Below are positions 1 to 10,755 of a stretch of 64,000 nucleotides of DNA, piece after piece. The DNA comes from Ilex aquifolium. Taxonomy: Eukaryota; Streptophyta; Magnoliopsida; Aquifoliales; Aquifoliaceae. Position 1 is the stretch's first letter; each line of letters opens with the position of its first letter. Location: contig OX637409.1 in assembly GCA_951799425.1 (NCBI GenBank), positions 18,091,960-18,155,959 on the forward strand, in the 5' to 3' direction. The position numbers and the translations under genes are program-made. Below the pieces are notes generated by a model. That model was not told the DNA's origin. It saw nothing but the letters and a program-made list of their open reading frames with translations, and ran no database searches.

Positions 1-24
1 TGATGAAGTAACCAACGTTGCGTT

Positions 25-150
25 TAGTAACATTTCCGTTTTTATGTTTTCAAAAAAAATAGAATCAATTTGTGTTTGGTTGCAGTTTTTGTTTTAGAAT
101 CTCTGAAAACTAAAATAGAAAACATGTTTGGTAACCACTTTAATTTCTAT
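25..150. repeat. Short hairpin MITE-like element, family 1
   Basis: The segment starts with GTTGCGTTTAGTAAC and ends near GTTTGGTAACCACTTT. Its two halves are imperfect inverted repeats rich in GTTTTC/GAAAAC. A related hairpin lies at 10393-10573. No target duplication was found. It may instead be one terminus of a longer element ending near 1675, where GTTACCAGACAAAGCCC occurs in inverted orientation. Confidence 0.4.
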
Positions 151-426
151 AATATATTTTAGCTTTGCATTAATTCTCTGCCAAAAACACATCTAAATTC
201 TTTATCTCAATACATTCATCAACCCATGAAATAAGGCACAAAGCAAATTAATAGAAAATCCTAAAAAATAATTAAACATACTAATATATCCCATTGTTAA
301 ACACTACCAAATATCATAGTATGTCATAATCACTTAACTAAAATCTCAAAAATAAGTACAAATACCAAGAAAAGCAATGCACAATCTAAGATCAAATTGA
401 ACCCACAACTTTTTTCTCCCTCCTAG

Positions 427-573
427 CTAGGCTTGTGGGATGACATTGTGTTTGCATATGTCGTACTCATCAACCCAAATAAAACAATCAGCATGTTCAT
501 GCAATCGTGGACAACCATAAAAAAGTCGGCCATTATTTCTTTTGGTCCTCGCAACCAACACATTCATATTACC
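427..573 (-). pseudogene. zf-GRF zinc-finger fragment
   Basis: The minus strand reads about 48 codons ending in TAG, with the segments VLVARTKRNNGRLFYGCPR and CFIWVDEYD. This fits the core of the GRF-type zinc finger (NxGRxFYxCP...C.F..W.DE), a nucleic-acid-binding module of topoisomerase- and nuclease-linked proteins that is common in plant transposon-derived ORFs. The upstream C-x-C half of the zinc site is not visible in frame, so this is an exon or a remnant, not a whole gene. A TATA-like motif and a possible first exon lie about 0.9 kb upstream on the same strand (1300-1523). No function can be assigned. Confidence 0.5.
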
Positions 574-675
574 GGGTCCATTTGACAAATGTTAATAGTT
601 CATTTGACAAAAATTAAAGACTGTAAAACTTCTCATATATTTAAAACATGTGATCTTAAGAAACCATTTCCATAA

Positions 676-858
676 GAGCAATGTTATTGGGACCTAATTT
701 ACTGACATAATTTGCTGACCTAATTCACTGTGACATTTGGATTCACTGTAGACCCCATCAACATTGGAACTTGGTGTTGATCCAATGATTCCTATGAAAC
801 CACATCATTATGTCAGCAAATTATGTCAGATTTTTAGGTCCAAACAGTATTACTCTTT
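676..858. mobile_element. MITE with ~45 bp inverted repeats
   Basis: The left arm (677-725) contains CTGACATAATTTGCTGAC. The right arm (809-857) carries its inverse, GTCAGCAAATTATGTCAG, and GGACCTAA pairs with TTAGGTCC. The ends read GAGCAATG and the imperfect inverse TATTACTC. No clear target duplication was found, so the superfamily is not assigned. Confidence 0.6.
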
Positions 859-1094
859 CCGTAAGTGAAATATTGTGATCATGCTCATAAAGATAAAGGT
901 AAACAATTTAGGATGAGCCCAATTTTTAGGATGCCAGTTTCCATGTTCATGTAGTAATGAAGACCCTCTATAGCCTACATGAACATGCTTCAAAAGCCAA
1001 ACATCAATAGGGCCGGTCATCAATAGTCCAACATGGGCTAGACTAACACAATTTTGCCACTACTAATGTCACTGCTCTGGTCAACCAACGGATC

Positions 1095-1290
1095 TATGAA
1101 TAAATATATTTATATATGAATATATGCATATATCTATGAATATGCAGATCTATGAATATCTATGCATATATCTATGAATATATGCAGATCTATGAATATA
1201 TCCATGAATATAAGCAGATCTATGCCTATATATACAGATCTATGTATATATATATACATATATATACATAGATCTATGTATATAAATAAT
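1095..1290. repeat. AT-rich minisatellite of TATGAATAT/AGATCTATG units
   Basis: Short units built from ATATCTATGAATATATGCAG and AGATCTATGAAT recur about eight times and run into an alternating TA tract with a palindromic CATAGATCTATG. The plus-strand ORF through it is low-complexity MNIS/YIYI and is not credible as a protein. Confidence 0.75.
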
Positions 1291-1299
1291 CTAAAGTTC

Positions 1300-1605
1300 A
1301 AAACTTTACCTTTCAGAAAGGGTTACATAGTGAGAGATCTCGATAGAGATGGAGATTTGGCCCAACCAGATCTAAGCTTGAGAGAGACAAACACCTTCAA
1401 CATTGGGCAGGCGCGTAGCTTCAACGAGCAGCTTCAATGGAGTCGTCGCAGAGAGACACGAACGAGAGAGGGAGCTTGGGTGAGCGACAATTCGAAGAAA
1501 AAGAGAAAGGGCCCTTTTTATACTTCCAAGTTCCAACCAACAAGCCCCAAATTTGTTGTTATTGGGGTTCAAAGGTGAGACCTCATTAAAGGTTGGGCAA
1601 AACAA
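1300..1605 (-). promoter_or_regulatory. Possible promoter and first exon of a minus-strand element gene
   Basis: On the minus strand a good TATA box (GTATAAAAAGGGC, complement of 1511-1523) is followed by a CT-rich leader and a possible exon that ends with GAAAG before GTAAAG near 1316. This resembles the 5' end of a small plant gene pointing at the zf-GRF fragment at 427-573. The exon encodes no recognised domain. It may be the promoter of a non-autonomous transposon bounded near 25 and 1675. Confidence 0.35.
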
Positions 1606-1679
1606 CTTAGATCAAAAAAAAAACAACTATTTTTTTTTTTTTTTGCTGAAAACAAAAACAGTTACCAGACAAAGCCCAA

Positions 1680-2040
1680 GATATCTAGATTTTTGCTTCT
1701 CAAATATGGGATATCACAGTCTATTCCATTGATAGAAAGCCTTAAACAAACAACATATTCAACTTAGCAAGATAATGCAGGTAATAAAAACACCTAGTCA
1801 CCCGAAAAAATAAAAGAAATCTAATTATGGAAAAGTGAACCTAAAATGGTATAAACTTTTATACAATGAAACAGATCTAATAATTTGAGATTGAAATGTC
1901 GTGAACAATCCAAAGAAGAGTGAATTAGCTTGTCAACATGACAATCACTTTTTCCGCCGTGGTTTTTGACAAGCACTTTTTCCCCCGTGGTCTAAATATC
2001 CATCTGTCAGGTAAGACAAAACCCACGCGATAATTTTTTA
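1680..2040. other. Intergenic, nothing recognised
   Basis: AT-rich sequence with no coherent coding frame, inverted repeat or known motif. Around 1935-1995 there is a short near-duplication, CACTTTTTCCGCCGTGGT and CACTTTTTCCCCCGTGGT. Confidence 0.5.
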
Positions 2041-2640
2041 ATGGCCATAGGGCTGGAGATTGATCTGGTGCGGCTACTCACCAGCTCTATCTACTTTCTC
2101 TAGGATTGGCCCTAGAGGTTCAGCTTCAAGGTGGTGGCGACCTGGCAAGGCTGCTTTTGCCGAGTTTGGCTCTGGCATGAGCAGATTTGCAGCAGCAGCA
2201 TTTCCTTCATTTGAAACTGGTCCCATATCCTGAGCTTCATGTTCAGGGCTATTTTCTATGGCTGCTGCTATAGGGTACGGTTCTGGTATCAGCAGATTTT
2301 CAATAGCAACAGCTTCTTGATTGGGAAGCACTGGCCTAACAGCCTGAAATTCGGGCACTGAGCCACCTTCCAAGGTGGGTGGGTGGGTGAAGAATTGGTA
2401 CCATTTTCTGCAGATTTTCACTGGCAGGATCTGTCTCATTCGGAGGAACAGGAATAGCATCTTGAGCTTTATTAATTTTGGTACCCGCTTGCAAAGCTGC
2501 AAGTACTGGATCCCATTCAATGTCATCATATAATGGAGTACAATGAATAAAATCCATGTAGTCAAAATTCTCTAACATTTCCCAACACACTCTCAAAAAG
2601 GGGGAAGGGTTACGTTTTCTCAAGAGAACAGTCAGCACAT
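2041..2640 (-). pseudogene. Unrecognised coding remnant
   Basis: Two overlapping minus-strand frames look like one broken reading frame. The upstream part contains FLRVCWEMLENFDYMDF and EWDPVLAALQ. After a frame change around 2340-2400 the reading continues with two similar acidic-proline repeats, ENLLIPEPYPIAAAIEN and ANLLMPEPNSAKAALP, to a stop at 2074. The composition and internal repeat are protein-like. I do not recognise the family. The change of frame could be a mutation or an unrecognised intron. A G-rich tract lies immediately upstream (2700-2732). Confidence 0.35.
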
Positions 2641-2685
2641 TGCATACTCAAGTGAAATGCAATGAACAACAACCATTTTTTATTT

Positions 2686-2732
2686 TATTTTTTTTTTTTT
2701 TGGGGAGGAGGGAGGGGGGAGGGGGAGGGGGC
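2686..2732 (+). repeat. T-tract followed by G-rich quadruplex-type run
   Basis: A run of T is followed by GGGGAGGAGGGAGGGGGGAG and further G5 blocks. At least four runs of three or more G sit within 32 bases, enough for a predicted G-quadruplex. It may be a simple-repeat tail. Confidence 0.7.
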
Positions 2733-2859
2733 AATGAACAACAACCTTGCACTCTACCTCGTTAGCTTATCCTCACTTATGAACATGCAATGGAAATGAA
2801 TCAACTGAAATTGACATTTTAATATTACTAAACTTAGATGTCTCTAATTTTTAGTTTAC

Positions 2860-4393
2860 TTGACTTGCCACTTAGATAACATTCACATGTGCTTAGATTT
2901 CTTTACAAAGCAAAAAACTGTTTTATTTTTTACTTTCCAAGGCAAAATAAGTATGTCCAAAATTCCAAACATAATATGCCAAAATATTCAAAAGTTGATG
3001 TCTCAAAGTAGCTGCATTCTGAATATTTTTCCATACTGTAAAGCAATAATAGATATTCTAACTGAAATCGATGAAGTACTACTAGTCAGATGAATGAAGC
3101 TTACCAAAAGATGAGGGAATACTAGTCCACAAAGTTTTCATGCTTCGCCATTTAAAAATTTAGGCTACTGATTTGACACACAATTCTGTATGTGCTTCTC
3201 ACTCTTTTCATTTTCTTCCCAAATTCCATTCTATAATTTTCATGCTTCAATAACTTCTTTGTATCACTGAATTTGGCTTTGTAGAATTATATTAGAGATC
3301 GACAGACAGCTCTAAACATGATGTCATCATATCATTATCAACCATTTCAGCCTCGTTCAAACTTCCCGATCTTGCGGGAAAAAAAATCAAAATTTTCAAG
3401 TGCAGCTAGCCACATCTACACTTCTACAGCCATTCCATTCCCCACCCAATTTCTTTGAGCAACCAGAAGGCTCTAGAGCAGCAACCCTCTTTACATTACT
3501 AAGAACCATCACATTGTTTATTATACTACATCCTTTGGTGCCAATCTCAAACATTGACGTAAACATATATTTGAATCTCCCATTGTAATACCTTGACTGG
3601 ACCAACCTTGTATGAAGACACACCCTAGTGGCAAACATCTGCCACCAAATCCGCCTTCTCCACGCAGGAACGAGCCTCAAACCTTTCTCAGTGTCATTCG
3701 CTCACATAATGTTGTTCTTTGTCAGTTTAGACGAAGAATCACTTCTCTCCATCTCCCGAACTGGATCTGCAACTTAGGCTGGATTTCAAGCTCAAGAAAA
3801 ATCAAAAATTTACGCCTATTTTACTAACGATGGCAGTAAACGATAAAACTTTTATGTGATTGAACAAGCGTCAACCACCCTTGTTCAGCCTCCCAACTCC
3901 ACAATCCCGTCTATTAGATTGTTACAAAGTGACTACATTTGGCCTCAACCGAGCCATCTTCTTCTGACCCACCAATATCTCGGCCTCCAGCAACCTTTAC
4001 TCTGTCACGCATTTCATCAAACATTTCAAATACTTTCCTCACTTTGCGATGCTGACATTGCAAATTAATCGTAACATACTAGTCTATATATGTCAAGCAA
4101 ATGCCCGTCCTCAAGCTTCATCATTTTGTAAGGATTAAAGCCAAATCCTTTTTCAAGTCCTTTACTGGCAAACTAATTGATCGCAATCCGAAACATGCAC
4201 ATTGTTCAAAAACACCATACCCTTTGTTTTTACACTTTTATAGAACAACCAGCAAGCTAAGTTAGCAAGAGAGAGCACGTCAGACAAGAAAAAGAGGAGG
4301 GGCGACTATATACCGTCGGTGAGTGTGTTGAAGGACTTGGGGGAAATCGAAGAGAAAAAAGCTTGAAAGAAAAACAGGAATGCAATTTTCTTA
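2860..4393 (-). other. Degenerate sequence, possibly an old minus-strand gene
   Basis: Several minus-strand pieces (3396-3680, about 3880-4060 and 4257-4439) have amino-acid-like composition, e.g. RKVFEMFDEMRD and NVMVLSNVKRVAALEPSGC, broken by stops and frame changes. The phrases vaguely recall pentatricopeptide-repeat proteins, but no repeat register can be shown. I see no intact gene. Confidence 0.25.
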
Positions 4394-4498
4394 GGGGTGT
4401 GGCTGTTCCCACCCAGAAATCTCCATTCCCAACCCCCACTTAATTTATCATTATCAAATTATTAAATTCATCCTTTATATATCTAATCTATTAATAAC

Positions 4499-5060
4499 TG
4501 ATAATGTGTATAATACAATAAAACAAAGTTTAGGGATTAGGGATCACTAAATGATTCAATCTGAGCTTCTCGGCTCTTGAGAGTTGAATTGGGAAAAAAT
4601 GATTTATCACACAAAGATAGTGTGGTTTACCGATCTCGGTTAATCCACTCTCAAAGTAGTCTCTTGTTCCTGAGTTTTATATTGATAAAGAGGGGAATTA
4701 CACGGGGTGTTTGCTTAGGCTACAATTGTTTCTCTATCGTTGTTGAGAGTTATGTCTCTTATTTATAGTTGATTATGGGTTTTGCTTGATTTCCGGCAAG
4801 ATCATTGTCTCCTCCTTGTAATGGCTGCTACTATCATGCAACGATTGTGGAGAGTGTTAGGGTAGTTGCAACTATTCTGCCTGGATATACGCCTATTTAT
4901 TGTTATTCCTACTTGGGTGGTGCTTGGGTGGAGGTGTAGTTGCAGGGATATGAGGTCTGACTCCAAGTTTCTTGGCCATTCAGGATGAGCTGAATGTCTA
5001 AGTTAGGAAGTCTGAGGTAAATACTCGAGCTCAACCTTAGGCAATTTGTGGGTATAATCA
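4499..5060 (-). mobile_element. Solo LTR of the Tat family, reverse orientation
   Basis: It aligns along its length with the LTRs at 14631, 17454 and 25318: AAGTTTAGGGATTAGGGATC near the left edge, GGTTAATCCACTCTCAAAG in the middle, CTCAACCTTAGG at the right end. The ends are TG...CA. The flanks ATAAC and TTAAC match at four of five bases, as expected for an old 5 bp target duplication. No internal domain is attached. Confidence 0.75.
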
Positions 5061-5608
5061 TTAACTAAGCTTACTCTTTGCTACATACAATCATTTAATA
5101 AGTAAATCCACTTTATATTATCATAATTAGAGTTTCATTCTCTATCTCATCTAATGCACTCACAAAAATACTTTTTCAATATTAATTTTTCCAGTGAGAT
5201 ATAAGTTAGTATAACTCCTCAATTTAATTATATGTTTGATTTCATGTTTGTTGTATGAATTTTCACTATTTTTGGTTTTTTTTTATATCTCTGTTTAGTT
5301 TAATAAATTTTTATTTAGAATTTATATGTGTGTATATATATGTATACTTTCAGATTATTTTTATTTTTTATCTTGTTTAGGTTTTGCATCTATACTTGTT
5401 ATTTTTATTTTTATTTTGTTCGATTTTGTGTATATGCTTGATACTTTTTTTTTTCATGTTCGATTTTTCGTCTTGTAGTTGTGTTTGTTCCTTTAATCTT
5501 TGTTTGATTTTTTTTCCTTCTTGTTTCGGTATGCTTTTTCTTCTTTTTTTTTTTTTTTTCTCGTTTCATTTTGTTTTCCTCTTTCTTGTTTCAGTATGAT
5601 TGTTTATC

Positions 5609-6632
5609 GGGAGAATTACACTCAGACCCCCTAAAACTTATCACTTACTCACTCAAAACCCCCGAACATTCAAAATATTACATACAGACCCCCTGAAATT
5701 TGTACGCGCATAATACTTAAACTCCCACCGTCAATGTCCCTTAGAATATCCATTAGTGAATTACAACTAGACCCCCTAAAATTTGTAGGTGTGTAATATT
5801 TAGACCTCTCAAGTGAAAAATGATATACTTAAACCAAAGATATTTCAATTAAAAATAGAATATCAAATATTTTAAATTTTACAATTAAAATTCATGTTCT
5901 ATTATGACATTTATTGAAATAAAATCAAAAATAAAAATCTATTTTTTTCTTAAAAAATCATAATTACTATACAAGTATACTATCTATTGGAATTTAATTT
6001 GGTCGTTTAAACAACCAAATTAAAATACCAAATTACCCCAATTAAAGTTAAAAGATATTGTGTCCATTACAGTTTGATTCCTTGTTTAATTTTTTAGATA
6101 ATAGATAATATAATTGTATACTAATTATAATTTTTTAAGAAAAAAATTAGATTTCTATTTTTAATTTTATTTCAATAAATGACATAATAGAACATGAATT
6201 TGGTTGTAAAATTTATGTTCTATTATGAATGACTTAGACCCCTTGTTTGATTTTTTTGTTTTATTCTAATAGATTTTATAATTGTATACTAATTATGATT
6301 TTTTTTTAAAAATTAGATTTTTATTTTTGATTTTATTTCAATAAATGATAAAATAGAATATGAATTTTGATCGTAAAATTTAAAATATTTAATATTCTAT
6401 CTTTGATTGGAGGATTTTTGGTCTAAGTATAACATTTTAAACTTAAAAGGTTTAAGTATTATATGCCTATAAATTTTAGTAGATCTGGTTGTAATTTATT
6501 AACGGACTTTGACGGCAGGGGTCTAAGTGTTATGCGTGTACAAATCTCAGGGGTTCTGTGTGTAATATTTCAAATGTCAGTAGTCCGAGTGATTAAGTGA
6601 CAAATCTCAGGGGATCTAAGTGTAATTCTCCT
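5609..6632. mobile_element. Mutator-like TIR element, family A copy 1
   Basis: Begins GGGAGAATTACACTCAGACC and ends with the inverse, TAAGTGTAATTCTCC. The terminal inverted repeats extend about 200 bp and contain short motifs such as GTCTAAGTGTTATGCGTG. The interior is AT-rich and non-coding. A second copy at 46255-47276 has a perfect 9 bp duplication, which assigns the family. This copy's own flanks show no clear duplication. It is nested in the 4394-7664 element. Confidence 0.75.
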
Positions 6633-7680
6633 CTTTTTTTTTTTACTTGTTTCGTTTTTGGTTGTTTTGTTTTTCTTGTTTCAGTTTTGCTTGTTTTTTT
6701 TCTTGTTTCGTAAATATATATATGTATTTAAACTAATTGTCTTCTTTCATTATTTTTTTCTTGCGATGACTTATTTTTCTGTTTTCTTGATTTCGTACTT
6801 TCTTGATTTTTCTTTCGTATTTTCTTTTGGGCTTTGATAGATTTCGTGTGTGTGTGAAGATTATTTTGAATGCTTAATATTTTTGATGAGATTTTACATA
6901 ATTCATCCTCAAATGGAAATCATATTTCTGGAAGGAGGATATGTCATTTTCATTCCAAGATTTATTGTGATTTCAATCTTGAAATTTTTGTGAGGATTAT
7001 TTACTTCATTCCCAAAAATGGCTTTGCTAAAATGGTATTATCGACTAAACAATTAACTCAGTTCTATATGGATTCATGACATCCTTGCACAAAAACAAAA
7101 CTTCACTAATGTAATTTTCCATGAAGGATGCGAGTCATTTATGTCCATGGAATTGGCCATGTGCTTACTTTTATCTCCAGTGTTTGACCACTGTAAAAAG
7201 AAATTGAATCTAAAGGATAAAGAAATAAACCTGTCAGGATATCTGTCAGTATCAATACATATTTTTTTTCTTTTATCGTCATTATGATGCACCATTGTAT
7301 AATAATACTTTTAATTTTGATATTTGATATTCAAGTTCTATTTATAATATTACTATTTTACTAGACATCAAATACATGATTCAAAAGTTAAAATATATAT
7401 ATATAGCATGTTAATGGGATGAATTTAATCATTAATGGGGTGAGTTTAGTCACAAACTGATAGTTACATAATGGGATAGGCTTAGTCATTAAATGAGTGT
7501 ACATAGAATGACCGAACTTAACTATTAATGGGGTGTATGTAGTATGAGGTGAATTTAGTTACTAATTGGATAGGTATACAATGAGTGGACTTAGTAGTTT
7601 GATAATACGGAATTAAATGGGGGGTGAGAATGGAGATTTGTGGGGGGTGGGAATAGCCCCACCCTTTTCTTAATTACATG

Positions 7681-8524
7681 CCAGGTAAATTTCACTAACA
7701 CCCCTAGAGATTAGCCTAATTGCCGAGACAGCCCCTATAATTTTTGAATTATCAATGTACACCCTTATAGTTTATCACGATTTTCACCTAATACCCCCAC
7801 AATCACCGCCATCATGGCTTTTTTTGCAATGAAATACCAAATTTACCCTCAAGTTGACTCTTCAACTTTATTAATTAAATTAACAATTAATTTTATTAAT
7901 TCAATTATTAATTTCATCACACTAACATTAATTTCATCAATTTAACACCAAATTAATATTTAATTTTATCAAATTCATTAAATTAATATTTTAAAATTTA
8001 TTTTTTTGTCAAATTAACATTAAATTTATTTAATTTAAAATTTAGTTTCATCAAATTGACATTTAATTTCATTAATTTAAATATTAATTTCATAACACTA
8101 ACACTAATTTTATCAATTTAATACCCAATTAACATTAATTTCATCAAATTAATTAAATATTAATTTAGTATTAAATTTATGAACTTAGTGTTAGTGTAAT
8201 GCAAATAAATATGTTAATTTGAAGAAATTGAATATGAGTTTGATGAAATTAAATATTCATTTGGTATTACATTGATAAAATTAATATTTGAATTAATAAA
8301 ATTAGATGTCAATTTGATAAAATTAAAGTTCAATTTGATGTTAATTTGATTAAACTAAATTTTAAATTAAATTGGATTGTATGTAGGGTAATTGAGAAAC
8401 CATAGGGAGTTAAAGGGTAAACAATAAGGTTGAAGCCTTGGGGGATAATTCAGTAAAATTACAATATGGCAAGGGTGTCTCTGTAATTAGGCCAACCTTG
8501 AAGGGGTGTCAGTGAAATTTATCC
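7681..8524. mobile_element. Long-TIR MITE, family B
   Basis: The left end GGTAAATTTCACTAACACCC and the right end GGGTGTCAGTGAAATTTATC are inverted copies, continued inward by GCCTAATTGCCGAGACA and TCTGTAATTAGGC. Both sides are flanked by TTACATG (7674-7680 and 8525-8531). The core is simple AT-rich sequence (repeated AATTTCATCAAATT). It sits one base from the end of the previous element's target duplication. Confidence 0.7.
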
Positions 8525-8531
8525 TTACATG

Positions 8532-10090
8532 TATTACTTCACCCATGTAAATATCAAATGAGTAGCCCGATCACGTCATTTGTGTGTCACTTTTTGTTAG
8601 AAAATCTAACGAGGCAAATAAAATGGTTCAATTGATACAATTAGAGAGTTAAATGACTCAATTGACAAGAAAAAAAAATAAAGACTTAATTGACACAAAT
8701 GTCATAACTTAAAAGTTGTACCTGTAGTTTACTCTAGTTTAAACCAAGGGCTACTATTAATTTTATCGTAATTGAGGTGACACAACCCTTTAAATCATTC
8801 TATTTATGCTTGAAAAACGATCTACATCGGTCCACTCCTTTTAATGGACATTCTTAGCCATCCTCTGAGGGTTAACACCTCATAGATTAGATCATGAACT
8901 CTTTCAAGCCCTAAGTTTCACTTGGTTGGGTTAGAATTTCAACCTGCCTTCACCGATCCTAGCTACACCATTCGATAACCAAGAAACCTTTTTTCGTTGA
9001 CAACCCTGATGCTACACATGTGTCATATATACGCGTGTAACATATTCATATGTTCATTCACATGTTCACATTAGTGGTAGCTTTATCAAACAACAATTTC
9101 TCCCTTCTCTAATAACATGTCTCATTTATGTTCAAAACAGACTTTCTTTATGCTCAATTAGTAGCAAGTTGACTTCATTCCAGGGGGACCGGTCTACTAG
9201 AGGATCATTTGGGCGAAAACGACTATGTTATCTTGCATTCCTCATTCGTTTTACAAACAAACAAGTTTTCTGATTCGAAAAAGAGCTCTAGAAGTTCAGT
9301 CGGTATTATCTCATCTCTTAATTAAGATATTTAGAAATTGAGAATTGTGAGACTCGCCCAACCTAGTAAAAGGGCTTGAATCGGTATTTTGTTTAGGGAT
9401 AAACCCTACTAAGGAAATGATGAGGTATATCGTTAACTCCACTTGTGGTATTCGTTAGGACGTATGCTTGACTAAGAGTTTCTATCTGCTCTAGTTGAGA
9501 GGAGAAGAAGTAGGATGGAGTAAGAGCTAATTCTAAATGATTACGAGATAGATTTGAATTTGTTTGAATTTGTGGGCCGTGTCTTCCACACGGCTCTCAA
9601 TGCACTGCCGCAAACGCCAGATCAACAACCGGGGGCGGCTCTAAAGGCTCTGTCGTAGGCACCAACACCAACAAAAGTTCTTTCCCCTGCTCCCCATATA
9701 AATTTAGACTACGATCCACTGGATTCGCTTTTTAATTCCATTAAATCATGGGTTTTTTCACGAATTGTTTGAATCATCCAATAAGTCTTTGAGTCAATCC
9801 AAAATTATTTAAGTCATTGTCATTGAATTTGTTCATACCCATAACATGATTATATGCCTTGAATTTTTAATTTTGTTATGCTATTTTTTTTTATGAAAAA
9901 TGTCGTAATACAATTCGATACTACTTTTATGTATGACAGTAAACTTCGACTCTTCTAGTCACTGATATTTCTATTCAGGGGTAGTATTGACACCATCCAT
10001 ATGGTTCCTATCCCTGCATTCAAAGGCCTACAAGGCGTTTGGTTCATGGAGAAAAAGTGGATTAATTGGTGGAATTGAGAAAAAATAGTC
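8532..10090. other. Intergenic, nothing recognised
   Basis: About 1.5 kb of mixed sequence with no long ORF, no clear terminal repeats and no domain. A GC-richer patch at 9575-9690 does not read as a protein. The stretch 10031-10090 (GGCGTTTGGTTCATGGAG) resembles the terminus of a MITE, but no partner end was found. Confidence 0.5.
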
Positions 10091-10392
10091 TAATGCTCCG
10101 TTTGGTAGGAGTGATGGAAAGTAGGAGGGATATATTTTCTATCTTTCAAGGAAGGAAAATATGAATGTTACACTTTCCTTCCTTTGTGTTTGGTAGGATT
10201 GATGAAAAATAAAAAATGATTAATATTTTTTTTTGCTTGGTAAGATGGAGAAAGTATTTTATTTTAAAAAAAATTAATTTTTTTAAAATTATAAATATAT
10301 ATTTTATCATTGTATTTATATATGAAATTAATGTATACATAATATATGTATATATCAAAGGATATATAGATAAATAAGATACATTTCAACAC

Positions 10393-10573
10393 AAATAATT
10401 AGGTTGCGTTTGGTAACGTTTTTGGTTTTCAGTTTTAAAAAAAAATAAAAACTAAAATGGTTTTCGGTTTTCAGTTTATAAAAAATGAAAACCGAAAACC
10501 TGTTTGGTTTATATTTTCTGTTATAAAAAAAATGAAAACAGAAACAGAAAACTTGTTTGATAAACACTTCTAA
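10393..10573. repeat. Hairpin MITE-like segment, family 1
   Basis: GTTGCGTTTGGTAACG at the left and an inverted GTTTGATAAACAC at the right bound alternating GGTTTTCAG/GAAAACCG stretches that fold back on each other. It is similar to 25-150. It lies inside the Harbinger element, downstream of its nuclease gene, and may be a nested insertion. Confidence 0.45.
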
Positions 10574-10755
10574 ATTATTTTATGAACAACTTATTTACAC
10601 TATACACTTACATGCTAGTTTAACTGTAAAAATAACAGAATATAAGGATAACATATTAAGGCATAACATAATTCATAAATATTTATACTACATATATATC
10701 CCATAATTTACAAGCATCCAAGATAACAATCCATATACACCAAAAATCATATGTC

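Larger units (their letters stand above)
4394..7664. mobile_element. 3.3 kb TIR DNA transposon carrying nested insertions
   Basis: The left end (GGGGTGTGGCTGTTCCCACC, then AAATCTCCATTC) and the right end (GGGTGGGAATAGCCCCACCC, preceded by GAATGGAGATTTGTGG) are inverted copies over roughly 80 bp. The element is flanked by TTTTCTTA at 4386-4393 and 7665-7672, an 8 bp duplication (9 bp with one mismatch). This fits a non-autonomous hAT- or Mutator-type element. Inside lie a solo LTR (4499-5060), a Mutator-like TIR element (5609-6632) and T-rich filler. No transposase was seen. Confidence 0.7.

Noticed and set aside
1162-1578. 138 aa ORF beginning in MNIS repeats
   Set aside because: Its first half is the AT minisatellite, and the probable transcript in this area is on the other strand.
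3396-4068. Pentatricopeptide-repeat gene on the minus strand
   Set aside because: Only isolated PPR-like phrases, with no 35-residue register and many stops.
5384-5599. Hydrophobic Phe/Leu-rich ORF that could be a membrane peptide
   Set aside because: It is a T-rich simple-sequence artefact inside a TIR element.
10094-10200. Harbinger left end placed at the GTTGCGTTTGGTAAC hairpin (10393)
   Set aside because: No matching right terminus exists, while TGCTCCGTTTGGTA has a perfect partner with TAA duplications.
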